Part shown: piece after piece, positions 1 to 9,089 of the stretch
Layout: every line of letters starts with the position of its first letter
Numbering within the stretch: position 1 is the first letter of the stretch
Notes under the pieces: generated by a model
Told to the model about the DNA's origin: nothing
Seen by the model: only the letters and a program-made list of their open reading frames with translations
Database searches by the model: none
Assembly: GCF_001636055.1 (NCBI RefSeq)
Contig: NZ_CP011789.1
Span: 4,650,001 to 4,714,000, forward strand
Origin: Pseudomonas putida
GTDB lineage: Bacteria; Pseudomonadota; Gammaproteobacteria; Pseudomonadales; Pseudomonadaceae
Direction: 5' to 3'
DNA length: 64,000 bases
Translations under genes and position numbers: made by a program

Positions 1-539
1 GTGAATACACGCTGGTCGAGGCCGTGGCGCTCGATATTCTGATTGGCCACTTCGAGCGCGTCGAAGGACAGGTCGGCCAGTACCACTTCGGCCTCCTGGA
101 ACACATCGGCGGCAACGATTCCGATGCAGCCGGAGCCGGTGCACAGGTCGAGGATCCGCGCCGGCTCGCTGGCCAGCCACGGCTCGAAGCGCTTCTCGAT
201 CAGTTCGCCGATCGGGGAACGTGGTATCAGTACCCGCTCGTCGACGATGAACGACATCCCGCAGAACCACGCCTCGCCCAGCAGGTAGGCGGTCGGTACC
301 CGCTCCTCGATACGTCGCTTGAGCAAGTGCTGCAGACGCACCCGTTCGTCATCCTCCAACTGGCAGTCCAGGTAGCTGTCGGCCACCTCCCAGGGCAAAT
401 GCACGGCACCGAGCACCAAGAGGCGGGCCTCGTCCCAGGCGTTGTCGGCGCCATGACCGAAGAACAGCTCGTGCTCATGGAAGCGGCTGACCGCCCAGCG
501 GATGTGGTCGCGCAGGGTGCGCAGGCGGGATGTGATCAC
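1..539 (-). CDS. prmB: Ribosomal protein uL3 glutamine methyltransferase PrmB (partial, C-terminus outside window)
   Basis: N-terminal ~179 residues of the SAM-dependent enzyme that methylates a glutamine of ribosomal protein L3. The translated start contains an RWAVSRF segment, [11 protein letters not shown], a [20 protein letters not shown] stretch and the SAM-binding [12 protein letters not shown] motif, all as in E. coli PrmB. The NPPY catalytic motif would lie beyond base 1 and cannot be seen. The start is taken as GTG at 539 because an AAAGGAG ribosome binding site stands 6 bases upstream; no ATG fits. It is divergent from the isochorismatase-fold gene at 716, so the space 540-715 should hold promoters for both. 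Confidence 0.9.
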   Translation of the reverse strand, partial: MITSRLRTLRDHIRWAVSRFHEHELFFGHGADNAWDEARLLVLGAVHLPWEVADSYLDCQLEDDERVRLQHLLKRRIEERVPTAYLLGEAWFCGMSFIVDERVLIPRSPIGELIEKRFEPWLASEPARILDLCTGSGCIGIVAADVFQEAEVVLADLSFDALEVANQNIERHGLDQRVF

Positions 540-715
540 GGAGTACTCCTTTTCAGACTGTGCGAAAGTCTAACAGCCCCCCGGCTGAAATGTTCCACCG
601 GTTCCCGTTCGGATAGCCACAGGCCAGTAACCATGCCGCCTGCGTTGTCAACCATTCACATTGGCGCCGAGGCAAGGGAGAATAGAGGGATAAAAGCCCT
701 TCCAAGGAGCCCTTG

Positions 716-1306
716 ATGTCCGTTCCAACCACGATGTTCCGCCTCACCGGCCGCGATTACCCGCCGGCCAGGCTGAGCCAAGCCAGCCTGATCGTCATCG
801 ACGCGCAAAAGGAGTACCTGAGCGGTCCACTGGCGCTGTCGGGCATGGACGAGGCCGTGGCGAACATTGCCAAGTTGCTCGAGGCTGCCCGCAAGGCCGG
901 CCGCCCGATCATCCATGTCCGCCACCTCGGCACCGTCGGTGGCCGCTTCGACCCGCAGGGGCCGGCCGGCGAATTCATTCCGGGCCTCGAGCCGCAAGGC
1001 GACGAAATCGTCATCGAGAAGCGCATGCCCAACGCTTTCAAGAACACCAAGCTGCACGAGACGCTGCAGCAGCTCGGCCACCTGGACCTGATCGTCTGCG
1101 GTTTCATGAGCCACTCCAGCGTCAGCACCACGGTGCGCCGTGCCAAGGACTATGGTTATCGCTGCACCCTGGTGGAAGACGCCTCGGCCACCCGTGACCT
1201 GGCGTTCAAGGATACGGTCATTCCGGCCGCGCAGATCCACCAGTGCGAGATGGCCGTGATGGCCGACAACTTTGCCTGTGTCGCCCCGACCGCCAGCCTG
1301 ATCTGA
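716..1306 (+). CDS. Isochorismatase-fold hydrolase with Ser in place of the catalytic Cys
   Basis: A 196-residue protein of the isochorismatase/cysteine-hydrolase family. The fold markers are clear: VIDAQKEYL with the catalytic Asp at residue 29, the EKRMPNAF segment with Lys 102, and the CGFMSHSSVSTT segment. In most members this last segment reads T-x-x-C-V and carries the nucleophilic Cys. Here the aligned residue is Ser 135 (AGC at 1118-1120). True isochorismatases such as PhzD also lack this Cys because they hydrolyse a vinyl ether, so the protein may be a non-Cys hydrolase rather than dead. ATG 716 is chosen over the TTG at 713 because AAGGAG at 703-708 gives good spacing. Substrate unknown; it stands alone. 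Confidence 0.85.
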   Translation: MSVPTTMFRLTGRDYPPARLSQASLIVIDAQKEYLSGPLALSGMDEAVANIAKLLEAARKAGRPIIHVRHLGTVGGRFDPQGPAGEFIPGLEPQGDEIVIEKRMPNAFKNTKLHETLQQLGHLDLIVCGFMSHSSVSTTVRRAKDYGYRCTLVEDASATRDLAFKDTVIPAAQIHQCEMAVMADNFACVAPTASLI

Positions 1307-1314
1307 CCGTACAA

Positions 1315-1333
1315 CCGCCCGGCAGCCGGGCGG
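1315..1333. terminator. GC-rich hairpin after the isochorismatase-fold gene
   Basis: A nine-base perfect inverted repeat (CCGCCCGGC / GCCGGGCGG) with a one-base centre lies 8 bases after the stop codon. There is no T run after it, so it would be at best a weak or Rho-assisted transcript end. Confidence 0.3.
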
Positions 1334-1386
1334 AACCCGACGGGCGAGCACAGGTCTGATTCCGGATACCTACAGAGGAACACGGA

Positions 1387-1707
1387 ATGAAGCTCAAAGG
1401 CAGTTTCGATGCCAAGCGCCTGCGCCCGCGCGAGCCGGGCAACTGGGGCGCGCGCCTGGCTGCCGGCCTGTCCGCCCTGCTCGCCACCCTGGGCATCCTC
1501 CTGGCCATGGCCGGTTTCGCCGGACTGCTGGGCAACTACCAGGCCCTGGCCGAACTCAATGCCAATCGCCCCTTGTCGGCCATCCTCACGGTGATCGGGT
1601 TGCTGATGCTGTACCTGGGGGTGCGCTTCTGGCGGCGCAGCCGCATTCGCCTGCGCCGAGGGCGGGAGCTGAACCTGTCGCCGCACTTGATGAAAAAGCA
1701 TGATTGA
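1387..1707 (+). CDS. Small two-helix inner-membrane protein, function unknown
   Basis: 106 residues. A basic N-terminus (KRLRPREPGNWGARL) precedes a hydrophobic helix at about residues 24-48, a short loop, and a second helix at about 58-79, followed by a strongly basic tail rich in Arg. The pattern suggests an inner-membrane protein with both ends in the cytoplasm. A GAGGAA ribosome binding site precedes ATG 1387. I do not recognise a characterised family; it looks like one of the conserved Pseudomonas hypothetical proteins. It could be co-transcribed with the Smr-domain gene 70 bases downstream, although a TAGAAT box at 1749-1754 suggests that gene also has its own start. Confidence 0.75.
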   Translation: MKLKGSFDAKRLRPREPGNWGARLAAGLSALLATLGILLAMAGFAGLLGNYQALAELNANRPLSAILTVIGLLMLYLGVRFWRRSRIRLRRGRELNLSPHLMKKHD

Positions 1708-1777
1708 GCGTTGACCGGAGCGCTGCTGACGAGGCGGGGCCGTTCGCGTAGAATACGCCGCCCACGTGGAGGCACAC

Positions 1778-2338
1778 ATGCAAGACGACGACTTTTCCCT
1801 CTTCCGCAGCGAGGTGCGTGGCGTCAAGCCCATCGCACACGACCGCGCCGAAGTCGGCAAGCCCAAGGCCGACCGCAAGCAGCTGGCCGGCCTGCGCCAG
1901 GCCGCTACCGTGCGCAGCGACCAGCCGCTGGTGGTCGATGGCATGTCGGACCAGTTCGTCATCGACGTTGGTGCCGAAGACGAACTGATGTGGCGCCGCG
2001 ACGGCGTGCAGGAAAGCCAGATTCGCAAGCTCAAGCTCGGCCAGATCGCCTTCGAGGGCAGCCTCGACCTGCACGGCATGACCGTTGAACGCGCGCGCGA
2101 AACGCTCTGGGACTTCATTGCCGAAGCCACCAAGCTGGAAGTGCGCTGCGTGCGGGTCACCCATGGCAAGGCTGCGCGCATCGACGGCAAGCGCCCGATG
2201 ATCAAGAGCCACGTCAACACCTGGCTGCGCCAGCACCCGCAGGTGCTCGGTTTCGTCTCTTGCCAGGCCCGTCATGGCGGCACCGGCGCCTTGTACGTGA
2301 TGCTCAAGCGGACCATGCTCGACGGTCGCGACGAATGA
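1778..2338 (+). CDS. Smr-domain protein (SmrB/YfcN-like endonuclease)
   Basis: 186 residues with a charged, flexible N-terminal half and a C-terminal Smr domain (about residues 95-182). The family marks are the LDLHGMT motif near residue 97, a VTHGKA segment and a GGTGALYVMLK end. Size and layout match E. coli SmrB (YfcN), which cuts mRNA at collided ribosomes; that role is transferred by family resemblance only. In SmrB-type proteins the DLHG motif carries catalytic residues, and it is intact here. The upstream GTG at 1766 is in frame, but ATG 1778 is preferred because GTGGAGG then acts as its ribosome binding site. Confidence 0.85.
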   Translation: MQDDDFSLFRSEVRGVKPIAHDRAEVGKPKADRKQLAGLRQAATVRSDQPLVVDGMSDQFVIDVGAEDELMWRRDGVQESQIRKLKLGQIAFEGSLDLHGMTVERARETLWDFIAEATKLEVRCVRVTHGKAARIDGKRPMIKSHVNTWLRQHPQVLGFVSCQARHGGTGALYVMLKRTMLDGRDE

Positions 2339-2407
2339 CATCACGCTTGCAGCGCCGCGTTTGCCGCCGTAACCTTCGTTTTTGCGTTTTTTCCCACAGG
2401 TAGATCC

Positions 2408-2953
2408 ATGTCCCTGGAACAGAACTACACCGAGATCCTCAGCCAGATCGGCGAGGACGTCTCCCGTGAGGGCCTGCTCGACACGCCCAAGCGGGCCGCA
2501 AAGGCCATGAAGTACCTTTGCCGCGGTTATGAACAAACCCTGGAAGAAGTCACCAACGGTGCGCTGTTCACTTCGGACAACAGCGAGATGGTGCTGGTCC
2601 GGGACATCGAGCTCTATTCGATGTGCGAACACCACATGCTGCCGTTCATCGGCAAGGCCCATGTGGCCTACCTGCCCAAGGGCAAGGTGCTGGGGCTGTC
2701 CAAGGTGGCACGGATCGTCGACATGTACGCACGTCGCCTGCAGATCCAGGAAAACCTCAGCCGCCAGATCGCCGAGGCCGTGGAGAAGGTTACCGGCGCC
2801 GCAGGCGTTGCGGTGGTCATCGAAGCCAAGCACATGTGCATGATGATGCGCGGCGTCGAGAAACAGAACTCGAGCATGATCACTTCGGTGATGCTTGGCG
2901 AGTTCCGCGAGAACGCCGCCACCCGCAGTGAATTCCTCAGTCTGATCAAGTGA
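2408..2953 (+). CDS. folE: GTP cyclohydrolase I FolE
   Basis: 181 residues, the usual bacterial length. It converts GTP to 7,8-dihydroneopterin triphosphate, first step of tetrahydrofolate synthesis. The zinc site is readable: Cys and His in [10 protein letters not shown] (about residues 73-82) and the second Cys in KHMCMMMRG (about 143-151). The [20 protein letters not shown] segment and the GVEKQNS stretch are family signatures. This is the zinc-dependent type I enzyme. ATG 2408 follows an ACAGGTAG site. A strong terminator follows the gene, so it is probably transcribed on its own. Confidence 0.96.
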   Translation: MSLEQNYTEILSQIGEDVSREGLLDTPKRAAKAMKYLCRGYEQTLEEVTNGALFTSDNSEMVLVRDIELYSMCEHHMLPFIGKAHVAYLPKGKVLGLSKVARIVDMYARRLQIQENLSRQIAEAVEKVTGAAGVAVVIEAKHMCMMMRGVEKQNSSMITSVMLGEFRENAATRSEFLSLIK

Positions 2954-2969
2954 TCGGACTCTGCGCGAA

Positions 2970-2999
2970 GCCGACCCCTCGGGGTCGGCTTTTTATTTT
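2970..2999 (+). terminator. Rho-independent terminator of folE
   Basis: A near-perfect GC-rich stem (AGCCGACCCC / GGGGTCGGCT with a two-base loop) is followed directly by TTTTATTTT. It starts 16 bases after the folE stop codon. Confidence 0.9.
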
Positions 3000-3029
3000 C
3001 CGTTGTGCACCACAGATCAGGAGTTGCCC

Positions 3030-3401
3030 ATGATCGTCAAAGCCCTGCGAGTCGGCCTCGGCCAACTCATCGTGTTCGGCGACTGGATCAGCCGCCCGGC
3101 CAAGCGCAAGCGCGACGCCGCCGCCCAGGCCCAGGTCGAGCAGCAGGCCAAGGGGCTGGCGCTGTACCAGTTCCATGCCTGCCCGTTCTGCGTCAAGACC
3201 CGCCGCGCCCTCCACCGCCTCAACGTGCCGGTGGCACTGCGCGATGCGAAGAACGACCCGCAACACCGCCAGGCACTGCAGGAAGGCGGCGGCCGGGTAA
3301 AGGTGCCGTGCCTGCGTATCGAAGAGGACGGCAAGGTGACCTGGATGTATGAGTCCAAGGACATCATTGGCTATCTGGAAAAGCGCTTCGGGTCGGTCTG
3401 A
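3030..3401 (+). CDS. Glutaredoxin-like protein with an N-terminal helix
   Basis: 123 residues. The thioredoxin/glutaredoxin fold begins near residue 43 (LALYQFHACPFCVKTRRAL) with a CPFC redox motif at about residues 52-55; a cis-Pro (VKVPCLRI) and a C-terminal ESKDIIGYL segment complete the glutathione-binding side. The first ~40 residues form an amphipathic, weakly hydrophobic stretch (VGLGQLIVFGDWISRP) that could attach it to the membrane surface. ATG 3030 is chosen because AGGAG lies 7 bases ahead; longer in-frame starts lack a binding site. It is convergent with the glutathione transferase gene, 40 bases away. Confidence 0.85.
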   Translation: MIVKALRVGLGQLIVFGDWISRPAKRKRDAAAQAQVEQQAKGLALYQFHACPFCVKTRRALHRLNVPVALRDAKNDPQHRQALQEGGGRVKVPCLRIEEDGKVTWMYESKDIIGYLEKRFGSV

Positions 3402-3441
3402 GCCTGGCGCAGTCACAAGGACTGCGCCGCTGCCAAGCCGA

Positions 3442-4044
3442 TCAATCCACCATCGGCACATGCCGCGGATGGCTGGCAACCCGCTCAAGCCACGCCCTCA
3501 CCCCCGGATACTCGGCCAGGTCGAAGCCACCCTGCTGCGCCACGTGGGTGTAGGCATACAACGCCACATCGGCGATCGAGTACTGCTCGCCCACCAGGTA
3601 CGGCGTCATCTGCAACTGGCGCTCCATCACCTTGAGCGCCTTGTAGCCGCCCTTGTGCAACTTGCGGTACTCCTCGAGGCGCTCATCCGGCAATCCCAGG
3701 TAGAACTGGATGAAACGCGCCACGGCAATGTAAGGCTCGTGGCTGTACTGCTCGAAGAACTGCCATTGCAGCACCTGGGTGCGCAAGCGCGGCTCGGTCG
3801 GCAGGAACTCGCTGCCGTCGGCGAGGAAGTTGAGGATCGCGTTGGACTCCCACAGGCAGGTACCGTCTTCGAGCTCCAGCACCGGCACCTTGCCATTGGG
3901 GTTTCTGGCCAGGAACTCGGGGGTCTCGGTCTCGCCTTTGAGAATGTCGACCGAGTGCCACTCATAGGGGCGCCCCAGAAGATTCAGCATCAACTTGATC
4001 TTGTAGCAGTTGCCCGACTGGTAATCCCCATAAACCTTGTACAT
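3442..4044 (-). CDS. Glutathione S-transferase family protein
   Basis: 200 residues. The N-terminal thioredoxin-like domain (about 1-80) has the SGNCYKIKLML helix start, the cis-Pro segment NPNGKVPVLE and the ESNAIL glutathione gamma-glutamyl-binding stretch. An all-helical C-terminal domain (about 90-195) contains the LVGEQYSIADVALYAYTH N-capping motif typical of the superfamily. The substrate cannot be read. ATG 4044 follows a very strong AGGAGGGGAGG site; an upstream in-frame extension to 4083 has no such support. It is divergent from the BenE-like permease gene. Confidence 0.88.
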   Translation of the reverse strand: MYKVYGDYQSGNCYKIKLMLNLLGRPYEWHSVDILKGETETPEFLARNPNGKVPVLELEDGTCLWESNAILNFLADGSEFLPTEPRLRTQVLQWQFFEQYSHEPYIAVARFIQFYLGLPDERLEEYRKLHKGGYKALKVMERQLQMTPYLVGEQYSIADVALYAYTHVAQQGGFDLAEYPGVRAWLERVASHPRHVPMVD

Positions 4045-4186
4045 CGCCCCTCCCCTCCTGTGCAGTTGCAGGTCAGCGCCCAATAGTTGGGGACTGTACG
4101 GCTAAATGCAATGACTGCTGTATGGCAAGCTTCCGATTCGCCCGCGTTAGTCTGAAAAAACTGCTTACATGAACAAGGAATGCCCC

Positions 4187-5377
4187 ATGACCGACGCCAC
4201 TTCCACGCGTCTGCGCCCACTGGCGGACAGCGCCCCATCGGCGGTGGTCGCCGGTTTCATCGCCATGCTGACCGGCTACACCAGTTCCCTGGTGCTGATG
4301 TTCCAGGCTGGCCAGGCCGCCGGGTTGACCACCGCGCAGATTTCCTCGTGGATATGGGCCCTGTCGATCGGCATGGCGGTGTGCAGCATCGGCCTGTCGC
4401 TGCGCTATCGCACCCCGATCACCGTGGCCTGGTCGACGCCGGGCGCCGCGTTGCTGATCACCAGCCTTGGCGGTGTCAGCTATGGCGAAGCCATCGGCGC
4501 GTACATCACCTGCGCCGTGCTGGTGCTGGTCTGCGGCTTGACCGGCAGTTTCGAGCGCCTGGTGCGGCGTATTCCGGCGTCGCTGGCGTCGGCCTTGCTG
4601 GCAGGGATCCTGTTCAAGATCGGCAGCGAAATCTTCGTCGCCGCCCAGCATCGCACCCTGCTGGTACTGGGCATGTTCTTCAGCTACCTGCTGGTCAAGC
4701 GCCTGTCGCCGCGCTATTGCGTGCTGGCCGCGCTGGTGGTCGGCACGACGCTGTCCGGCATCCTGGGGCTGCTGGACTTCAGCCACTTCAACCTGGAGGT
4801 GGCAAAACCGGTCTGGACCACGCCGAGCTTCTCGTTGGCAGCGACCATCAGCATCGGCATCCCGCTGTTCGTGGTGGCGATGACTTCGCAGAACATGCCC
4901 GGAGTTGCCGTGCTGCGCGCCGACGGCTACCAGGTGCCGGCCTCACCGCTGATCTCGGCGACCGGCTTCGCCTCGCTGCTGCTGGCCCCCTTCGGTTCGC
5001 ACGGGGTCAACCTGGCGGCCATCAGCGCGGCGATCTGCACCGGCCCGCACGCCCATGAAGACCCGGCCAAGCGCTATACCGCGGCGGTCTGGTGCGGAAT
5101 CTTCTATGGTATCGCCGGGGTGTTCGGCGCAACATTGGCGGCGCTGTTCGCGGCGCTACCAAAGGAGCTGGTGCTGTCGATTGCGGCGCTGGCGCTGTTC
5201 GGCTCGATCATGAACGGGTTGACCGTGGCGATGAGCGAAGCGCGGGAGCGTGAGGCGGCGCTGATCACCTTCATGGTGACGGCCTCGGGGCTGACGCTGT
5301 TTTCGATCGGTTCTGCGTTTTGGGGGATCGTGGCGGGGGTGATTACCTTGCTGATACTGAGTCCGCGCAAGGGGTAA
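4187..5377 (+). CDS. BenE-family (benzoate/H+ symporter-like) permease
   Basis: 396 residues, almost wholly hydrophobic, with about 11-12 membrane helices. The family marks are PSAVVAGFIAMLTGYTSS near the N-terminus, TPITVAWSTPGAALL at about residues 73-87 and FGSHGVNLAAISAAICTG near 270. BenE proteins are proposed aromatic acid/proton symporters. No ben catabolic genes stand nearby, so benzoate as substrate is unproven. ATG 4187 is preferred to ATG 4169 because CAAGGA lies between the two and serves the downstream one. The end is convergent with the chemoreceptor gene, with REP-type palindromes between them. Confidence 0.85.
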   Translation: MTDATSTRLRPLADSAPSAVVAGFIAMLTGYTSSLVLMFQAGQAAGLTTAQISSWIWALSIGMAVCSIGLSLRYRTPITVAWSTPGAALLITSLGGVSYGEAIGAYITCAVLVLVCGLTGSFERLVRRIPASLASALLAGILFKIGSEIFVAAQHRTLLVLGMFFSYLLVKRLSPRYCVLAALVVGTTLSGILGLLDFSHFNLEVAKPVWTTPSFSLAATISIGIPLFVVAMTSQNMPGVAVLRADGYQVPASPLISATGFASLLLAPFGSHGVNLAAISAAICTGPHAHEDPAKRYTAAVWCGIFYGIAGVFGATLAALFAALPKELVLSIAALALFGSIMNGLTVAMSEAREREAALITFMVTASGLTLFSIGSAFWGIVAGVITLLILSPRKG

Positions 5378-5398
5378 AGGTTATTGGTTGCCTGTACC

Positions 5399-5508
5399 GA
5401 CCTCTTCGCGGGCAAGCCCGCTCCTACAGAGGTCCAGCAATATTGAAGGCTGCGCCGTACCTGTGGGAGCGGCGGTTCGCCGCTGCGACTTGCCCGCGAA
5501 GAGGCCAG
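5399..5508. repeat. Inverted pair of Pseudomonas REP elements
   Basis: Two copies face each other between convergent genes. The left copy reads ACCTCTTCGCGGGCAAGCCC and on to GCTCCTACAG; the right copy starts CCTGTGGGAGCGG and ends CTTGCCCGCGAAGAGGCC. The right copy carries about 15 extra bases (a small GGCGGTTCGCCG palindrome) in its middle. Such pairs can fold into long hairpins and probably end transcription from both sides. Confidence 0.75.
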
Positions 5509-5510
5509 CC

Positions 5511-7454
5511 TCATCCCAAGCGGAAATGCCCCACCATCCCCTTCAACTCATCCCCCAACTGCGCCAACTCCACACTCGACCGCGCATTGTCCTGCATCGC
5601 CAGCGCCGCCTGATCCGCACTACCGCGAATCTGCGTGACGCTGCGGCTGATCTCCTCGGCCACCGAGCTTTGCTGCTCCGCTGCGGCAGCGATCTGCTGG
5701 TTCATCTGCTGGATCAGCGACACGGCCGAGGCGATGCTACCCAGGGCGCTTTCGGTGTGCAGCGCATCAGCCACGGCCATGCGCACCAGCTCGGTACTGC
5801 CACGAATCTGCGCCACCGATTGCTGGGCGTTGCCGCGCAGGCTGGCTACCAGGCGCTCGATCTCCTCCGTCGACTGCCGGGTACGCCGTGCCAAGGCCCG
5901 CACTTCGTCGGCCACCACGGCAAAACCACGGCCCTGCTCACCAGCGCGCGCGGCCTCGATCGCCGCGTTGAGCGCCAGCAGATTGGTCTGCTCGGCGACG
6001 CTCTTGATCACTTCCAGTACATCGCCGATGGTGTGGATCTCGGCACTCAGGCTGTCGATACCGGCACTGGCAGTTTCCGCAGCCTCAGCCAACTGTTCGA
6101 TGCGCTGCATGCTCTGGCGGACCACCTGCTGGCCGGACTCGACCTTGTCATCGGCATCCTGCGCCGCTTGTGCTGCCTCCTCGGCGTTGCGCGCCACATC
6201 GTGCACGGTCGCAGTCATCTGCTGCATCGCGGTGGCGACCTGTTCGGTCTCCTCCTTCTGGCTGCCGACCTCGCGGTTGGTCTGCTCGGTCACCGCCGAC
6301 AGCGCCTGGGCATTGCCGGCCAGTTGTTCGATGCCCTGCTGCAATCCGCTGACGATACCTGACAGCCCCGCCGCCATCTGCTGCATGGCCAGGGTGAGTT
6401 GCCCCACCTCATCGCGACCTGCCACTTGCGCCTCGACCACCAGATCGCCAGCCGCGATGCGCTGGGCACTGGCGATCACCCGTTTGAGCGGCCCGACCAC
6501 GGCGCGCGTGATCAACCAGGCGGCAACGATGCCCACCAGCAACGCCAGGGCCGTGGCGATGGCGATGGCCAGCGCGTTGTGCAGCAGCTCCTGGCGCATG
6601 GCTTCCTGCTGCGCCGCATAAGCCTGGTCAACCCGGCTGGTGACCTGTTCGGCGCTGGCCTGCAACTGGGTCTTGGTGCCCTGCTCCTTGGCCAGTTCAT
6701 CAGTGTATTCGTTGAGTTTGTCGGAGAAGGTGGCGATATGCCCGGCCACTTCGCCCAATACGCTCTGGTAACCGGAATCGGTGACGGCGGTCTTGAGCTG
6801 ATCGACCAGATTCGCCGCATCGACGGTCTGCGCGATGCGCCCGGCGGACACCACTTCTTCGCCCTTGCGCCCCTGCTCCAGACGTACCCGCGCCTCGTCC
6901 ATCGCCTGCAGCATCAGGCGCGAGACCTGGGCCACCTGCGCGGCCTGATCGAGAAACTCGCTGCCCTGCTGGCCCTGGGACTGCTTGAGGGTGTAGGCGC
7001 CATCGTCCGCCAGCCCGGCCTGCAGCACATCGAGGTTATTGGCGACGCTGGACACCGACCAGCCAGCCGTATCCAGCGCCAGCTCCTTGGCCTGCACGGC
7101 CTCGACGAAGGCATCGAAGGCCTGGCCATAGGCATTGAGGTCTGCCTCGCTCGCCGCCAGCGTCGGCAGGCTGCGCACGCGCTCGACCAGCGTCTGCAAG
7201 CCCGCGCGCAGGGCCTCGGCCTCCTTGATGTCAGAACGCAGGGCGAAGGCTTGCTCATGCTGGCGTAGACGCAGCAGGTCGGTATTGACCTCGCCCATCT
7301 GCCGCAGCCCGTCGAAGCGCTGGCCGATATTGTTCAGGGCGTACACACCGATGGCCGCCACCGCCAGGGTCAACAGCAGCACCAGGGCGAAGCCCAGGCC
7401 GAGTTTACGTGCCATGCCCAGATTGGACAGACTACCGCGCTTGGTCGCCCCCAT
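5511..7454 (-). CDS. Methyl-accepting chemotaxis protein with a long helical periplasmic sensor
   Basis: 647 residues. Transmembrane helix 1 at about 15-37, a periplasmic region of about 245 residues that reads as all-helical, transmembrane helix 2 at about 287-308, a HAMP domain ([19 protein letters not shown] onward) and a cytoplasmic signalling domain to the end. The signalling tip with the invariant [20 protein letters not shown] and [12 protein letters not shown] pieces is intact. The sensor length and helical, Gln/Leu-rich character suggest a helical bimodular (HBM) type as in P. putida McpS, which binds organic acids, but this is an inference and the ligand is unknown. No CheR-tethering pentapeptide is seen at the C-terminus (MVGHFRLG). 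The start follows AGGGGGAG. Confidence 0.92.
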   Translation of the reverse strand: MGATKRGSLSNLGMARKLGLGFALVLLLTLAVAAIGVYALNNIGQRFDGLRQMGEVNTDLLRLRQHEQAFALRSDIKEAEALRAGLQTLVERVRSLPTLAASEADLNAYGQAFDAFVEAVQAKELALDTAGWSVSSVANNLDVLQAGLADDGAYTLKQSQGQQGSEFLDQAAQVAQVSRLMLQAMDEARVRLEQGRKGEEVVSAGRIAQTVDAANLVDQLKTAVTDSGYQSVLGEVAGHIATFSDKLNEYTDELAKEQGTKTQLQASAEQVTSRVDQAYAAQQEAMRQELLHNALAIAIATALALLVGIVAAWLITRAVVGPLKRVIASAQRIAAGDLVVEAQVAGRDEVGQLTLAMQQMAAGLSGIVSGLQQGIEQLAGNAQALSAVTEQTNREVGSQKEETEQVATAMQQMTATVHDVARNAEEAAQAAQDADDKVESGQQVVRQSMQRIEQLAEAAETASAGIDSLSAEIHTIGDVLEVIKSVAEQTNLLALNAAIEAARAGEQGRGFAVVADEVRALARRTRQSTEEIERLVASLRGNAQQSVAQIRGSTELVRMAVADALHTESALGSIASAVSLIQQMNQQIAAAAEQQSSVAEEISRSVTQIRGSADQAALAMQDNARSSVELAQLGDELKGMVGHFRLG

Positions 7455-7570
7455 CGCCGCTCCCCCTTGCCCATTCAGGTGTTCCCGAATACCAAGAGTG
7501 ACAACCGTGCCGGCCGGCTCACAAGGGCTTGACGTCAGAATGGTGTCAAATAGCTATGACCCTGTCGTTT

Positions 7571-8968
7571 TCAGCTATCTGCAGGTCGCCCTGCATGTGC
7601 GAAGAAGGCCTGGGCACGGATGTCCTGCCCATACGCGACATTGATGCGTAGCCAGTCGCTGTCGGCTCCCTGGTGATCGAAAGCGCTGCCTGGGGTAAGC
7701 AACACCGAATGCTCCAGCGCCAGGTGATCGAGCCAGGCGAAATCCCGGCCCGGCACCCGCGCCCAGACGAACATGCCGCCATAAGGCTCGCAGAACACCT
7801 CCCAACCAAAGGCCTCCAACTGGCCCAGCAACTTGGCCATGTGCTGGGCCAGGCGCAGCCGCAAGCGCTGCACGCTCTTGCGATAGCTGCCGTTGGCGAG
7901 CATCTGCCCGACCACTTGCTCGACGAAGCGTGAAGTCCCGATGCCGGTCACCATCTTCAACTGCGCCAGTTGGCCGATCAGCTCGGCGTCGGCGGCGATG
8001 TAGCCGACCCGCAGGGCACTGCTCAGAGTCTTGGAAAAGCTGCCCAGGTAGATCACCCGCTGTTCGCTGTCCAGCGTCGCCAGTCGCGTGGCCGGGCCAT
8101 CCTGGAAGTCTGCGTAGATGTCATCCTCGATGATCCGCAGATCATGCTCACGCGCCAGCTCCAGCAAGCGGTAGGCGGTCTTGGGGCTGAGACTGGTGCC
8201 GGTCGGGTTCTGGTAAAGGCTGTTGACGAACAGGCAACGCGGGCGGTGCTCGACCAGCAGTTGCTCGAGCGCCTGGACATCAGGGCCTGCAGGGGTGCGC
8301 GGCAACGGCAGCATGCGCACCTGATGCTGGCGCAGCAGGGTGAACAGGTTGTAGTAGCCGGGGCTTTCGACCACCACCGTATCGCCGGGTTTGAGCAGGG
8401 TCCGCACCAGCAAGTCAAGGCCATGGCTGCCGCCTTGGGTGGTGAGAATGCGTTCAGCAGCGGTGGGGATATCCAGCTGCGACAGGCGCTTGTGCAACTG
8501 CTGGCGCAGGCTGGCCAACCCCAGCGGCGAGCAATAGCGGAACAGGTCTTCGGGGTCGCCACGGCTGACCAGACGTATCGCCTGTGCCAGGGCATCACGG
8601 GCGTGCCAGGCGGTGGGCAGCCAGCCACAACCGAGCTTGAGCAGGGTCTCGTGACCATCCCCGAACTGCCTCCAGCTGCCATCGATGGCATCGCCCCAGG
8701 CCATGGCATCCTCCTGGGCCAGCCCGGGCTTGCGCTCGGCGACGAAGAAGCCGGTACCGTGGCGCGCCTCCAGCCAGCCGATGGCCACCAGACGGTCGTA
8801 CGCATCGATCACACAGGATTGGCTGACTTCAAGGGTGCTGGCCAAGGTGCGAATCGACGGCAGCCGTGCACCAGGTCGCAGACGCTGTTGCTCGATCCAG
8901 GCTCGCAACTGGTCGGTCAGTTGCTGGACCAGAGGGATGGGACTGAGGCGATTCAGGGAAATGTGCAT
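7571..8968 (-). CDS. MocR/GabR-type transcriptional regulator (GntR HTH plus aminotransferase-like domain)
   Basis: 465 residues. A GntR-type winged helix occupies about residues 8-75 (LRAWIEQQRLRPGARLPSIR, then TLEVSQSCVIDAYDRL), followed by a fold-type I PLP domain to the end. The PLP lysine lies in the LGSFSKTLSSALRVGY segment. MocR proteins are regulators that use PLP or an amino compound as effector. The start is uncertain: ATG 8968 is taken because the family begins near here, though the site has only a weak ribosome binding sequence; a further in-frame start exists at 9007. The gene is divergent from the MFS transporter gene, which is its most likely target. Confidence 0.85.
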   Translation of the reverse strand: MHISLNRLSPIPLVQQLTDQLRAWIEQQRLRPGARLPSIRTLASTLEVSQSCVIDAYDRLVAIGWLEARHGTGFFVAERKPGLAQEDAMAWGDAIDGSWRQFGDGHETLLKLGCGWLPTAWHARDALAQAIRLVSRGDPEDLFRYCSPLGLASLRQQLHKRLSQLDIPTAAERILTTQGGSHGLDLLVRTLLKPGDTVVVESPGYYNLFTLLRQHQVRMLPLPRTPAGPDVQALEQLLVEHRPRCLFVNSLYQNPTGTSLSPKTAYRLLELAREHDLRIIEDDIYADFQDGPATRLATLDSEQRVIYLGSFSKTLSSALRVGYIAADAELIGQLAQLKMVTGIGTSRFVEQVVGQMLANGSYRKSVQRLRLRLAQHMAKLLGQLEAFGWEVFCEPYGGMFVWARVPGRDFAWLDHLALEHSVLLTPGSAFDHQGADSDWLRINVAYGQDIRAQAFFAHAGRPADS

Positions 8969-9089
8969 GGCAAAGTGTTTGCTGATTTTTGGAGAACAGT
9001 TAATCACAAATGCCGGGGATGTGTGTCTTGTTGGCGCAGGGAGATGAATTCAATGTGCTTTCACCCACCCCTTCCTAGATGGATACCCC

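Noticed and set aside
1711..1754. TTGACC at 1711-1716 with TAGAAT at 1749-1754 as a sigma-70 promoter for the Smr-domain gene
   Set aside because: The spacing is 32 bases, far beyond the usual 16-18, so the pair cannot act together; the TAGAAT alone remains only a weak candidate.
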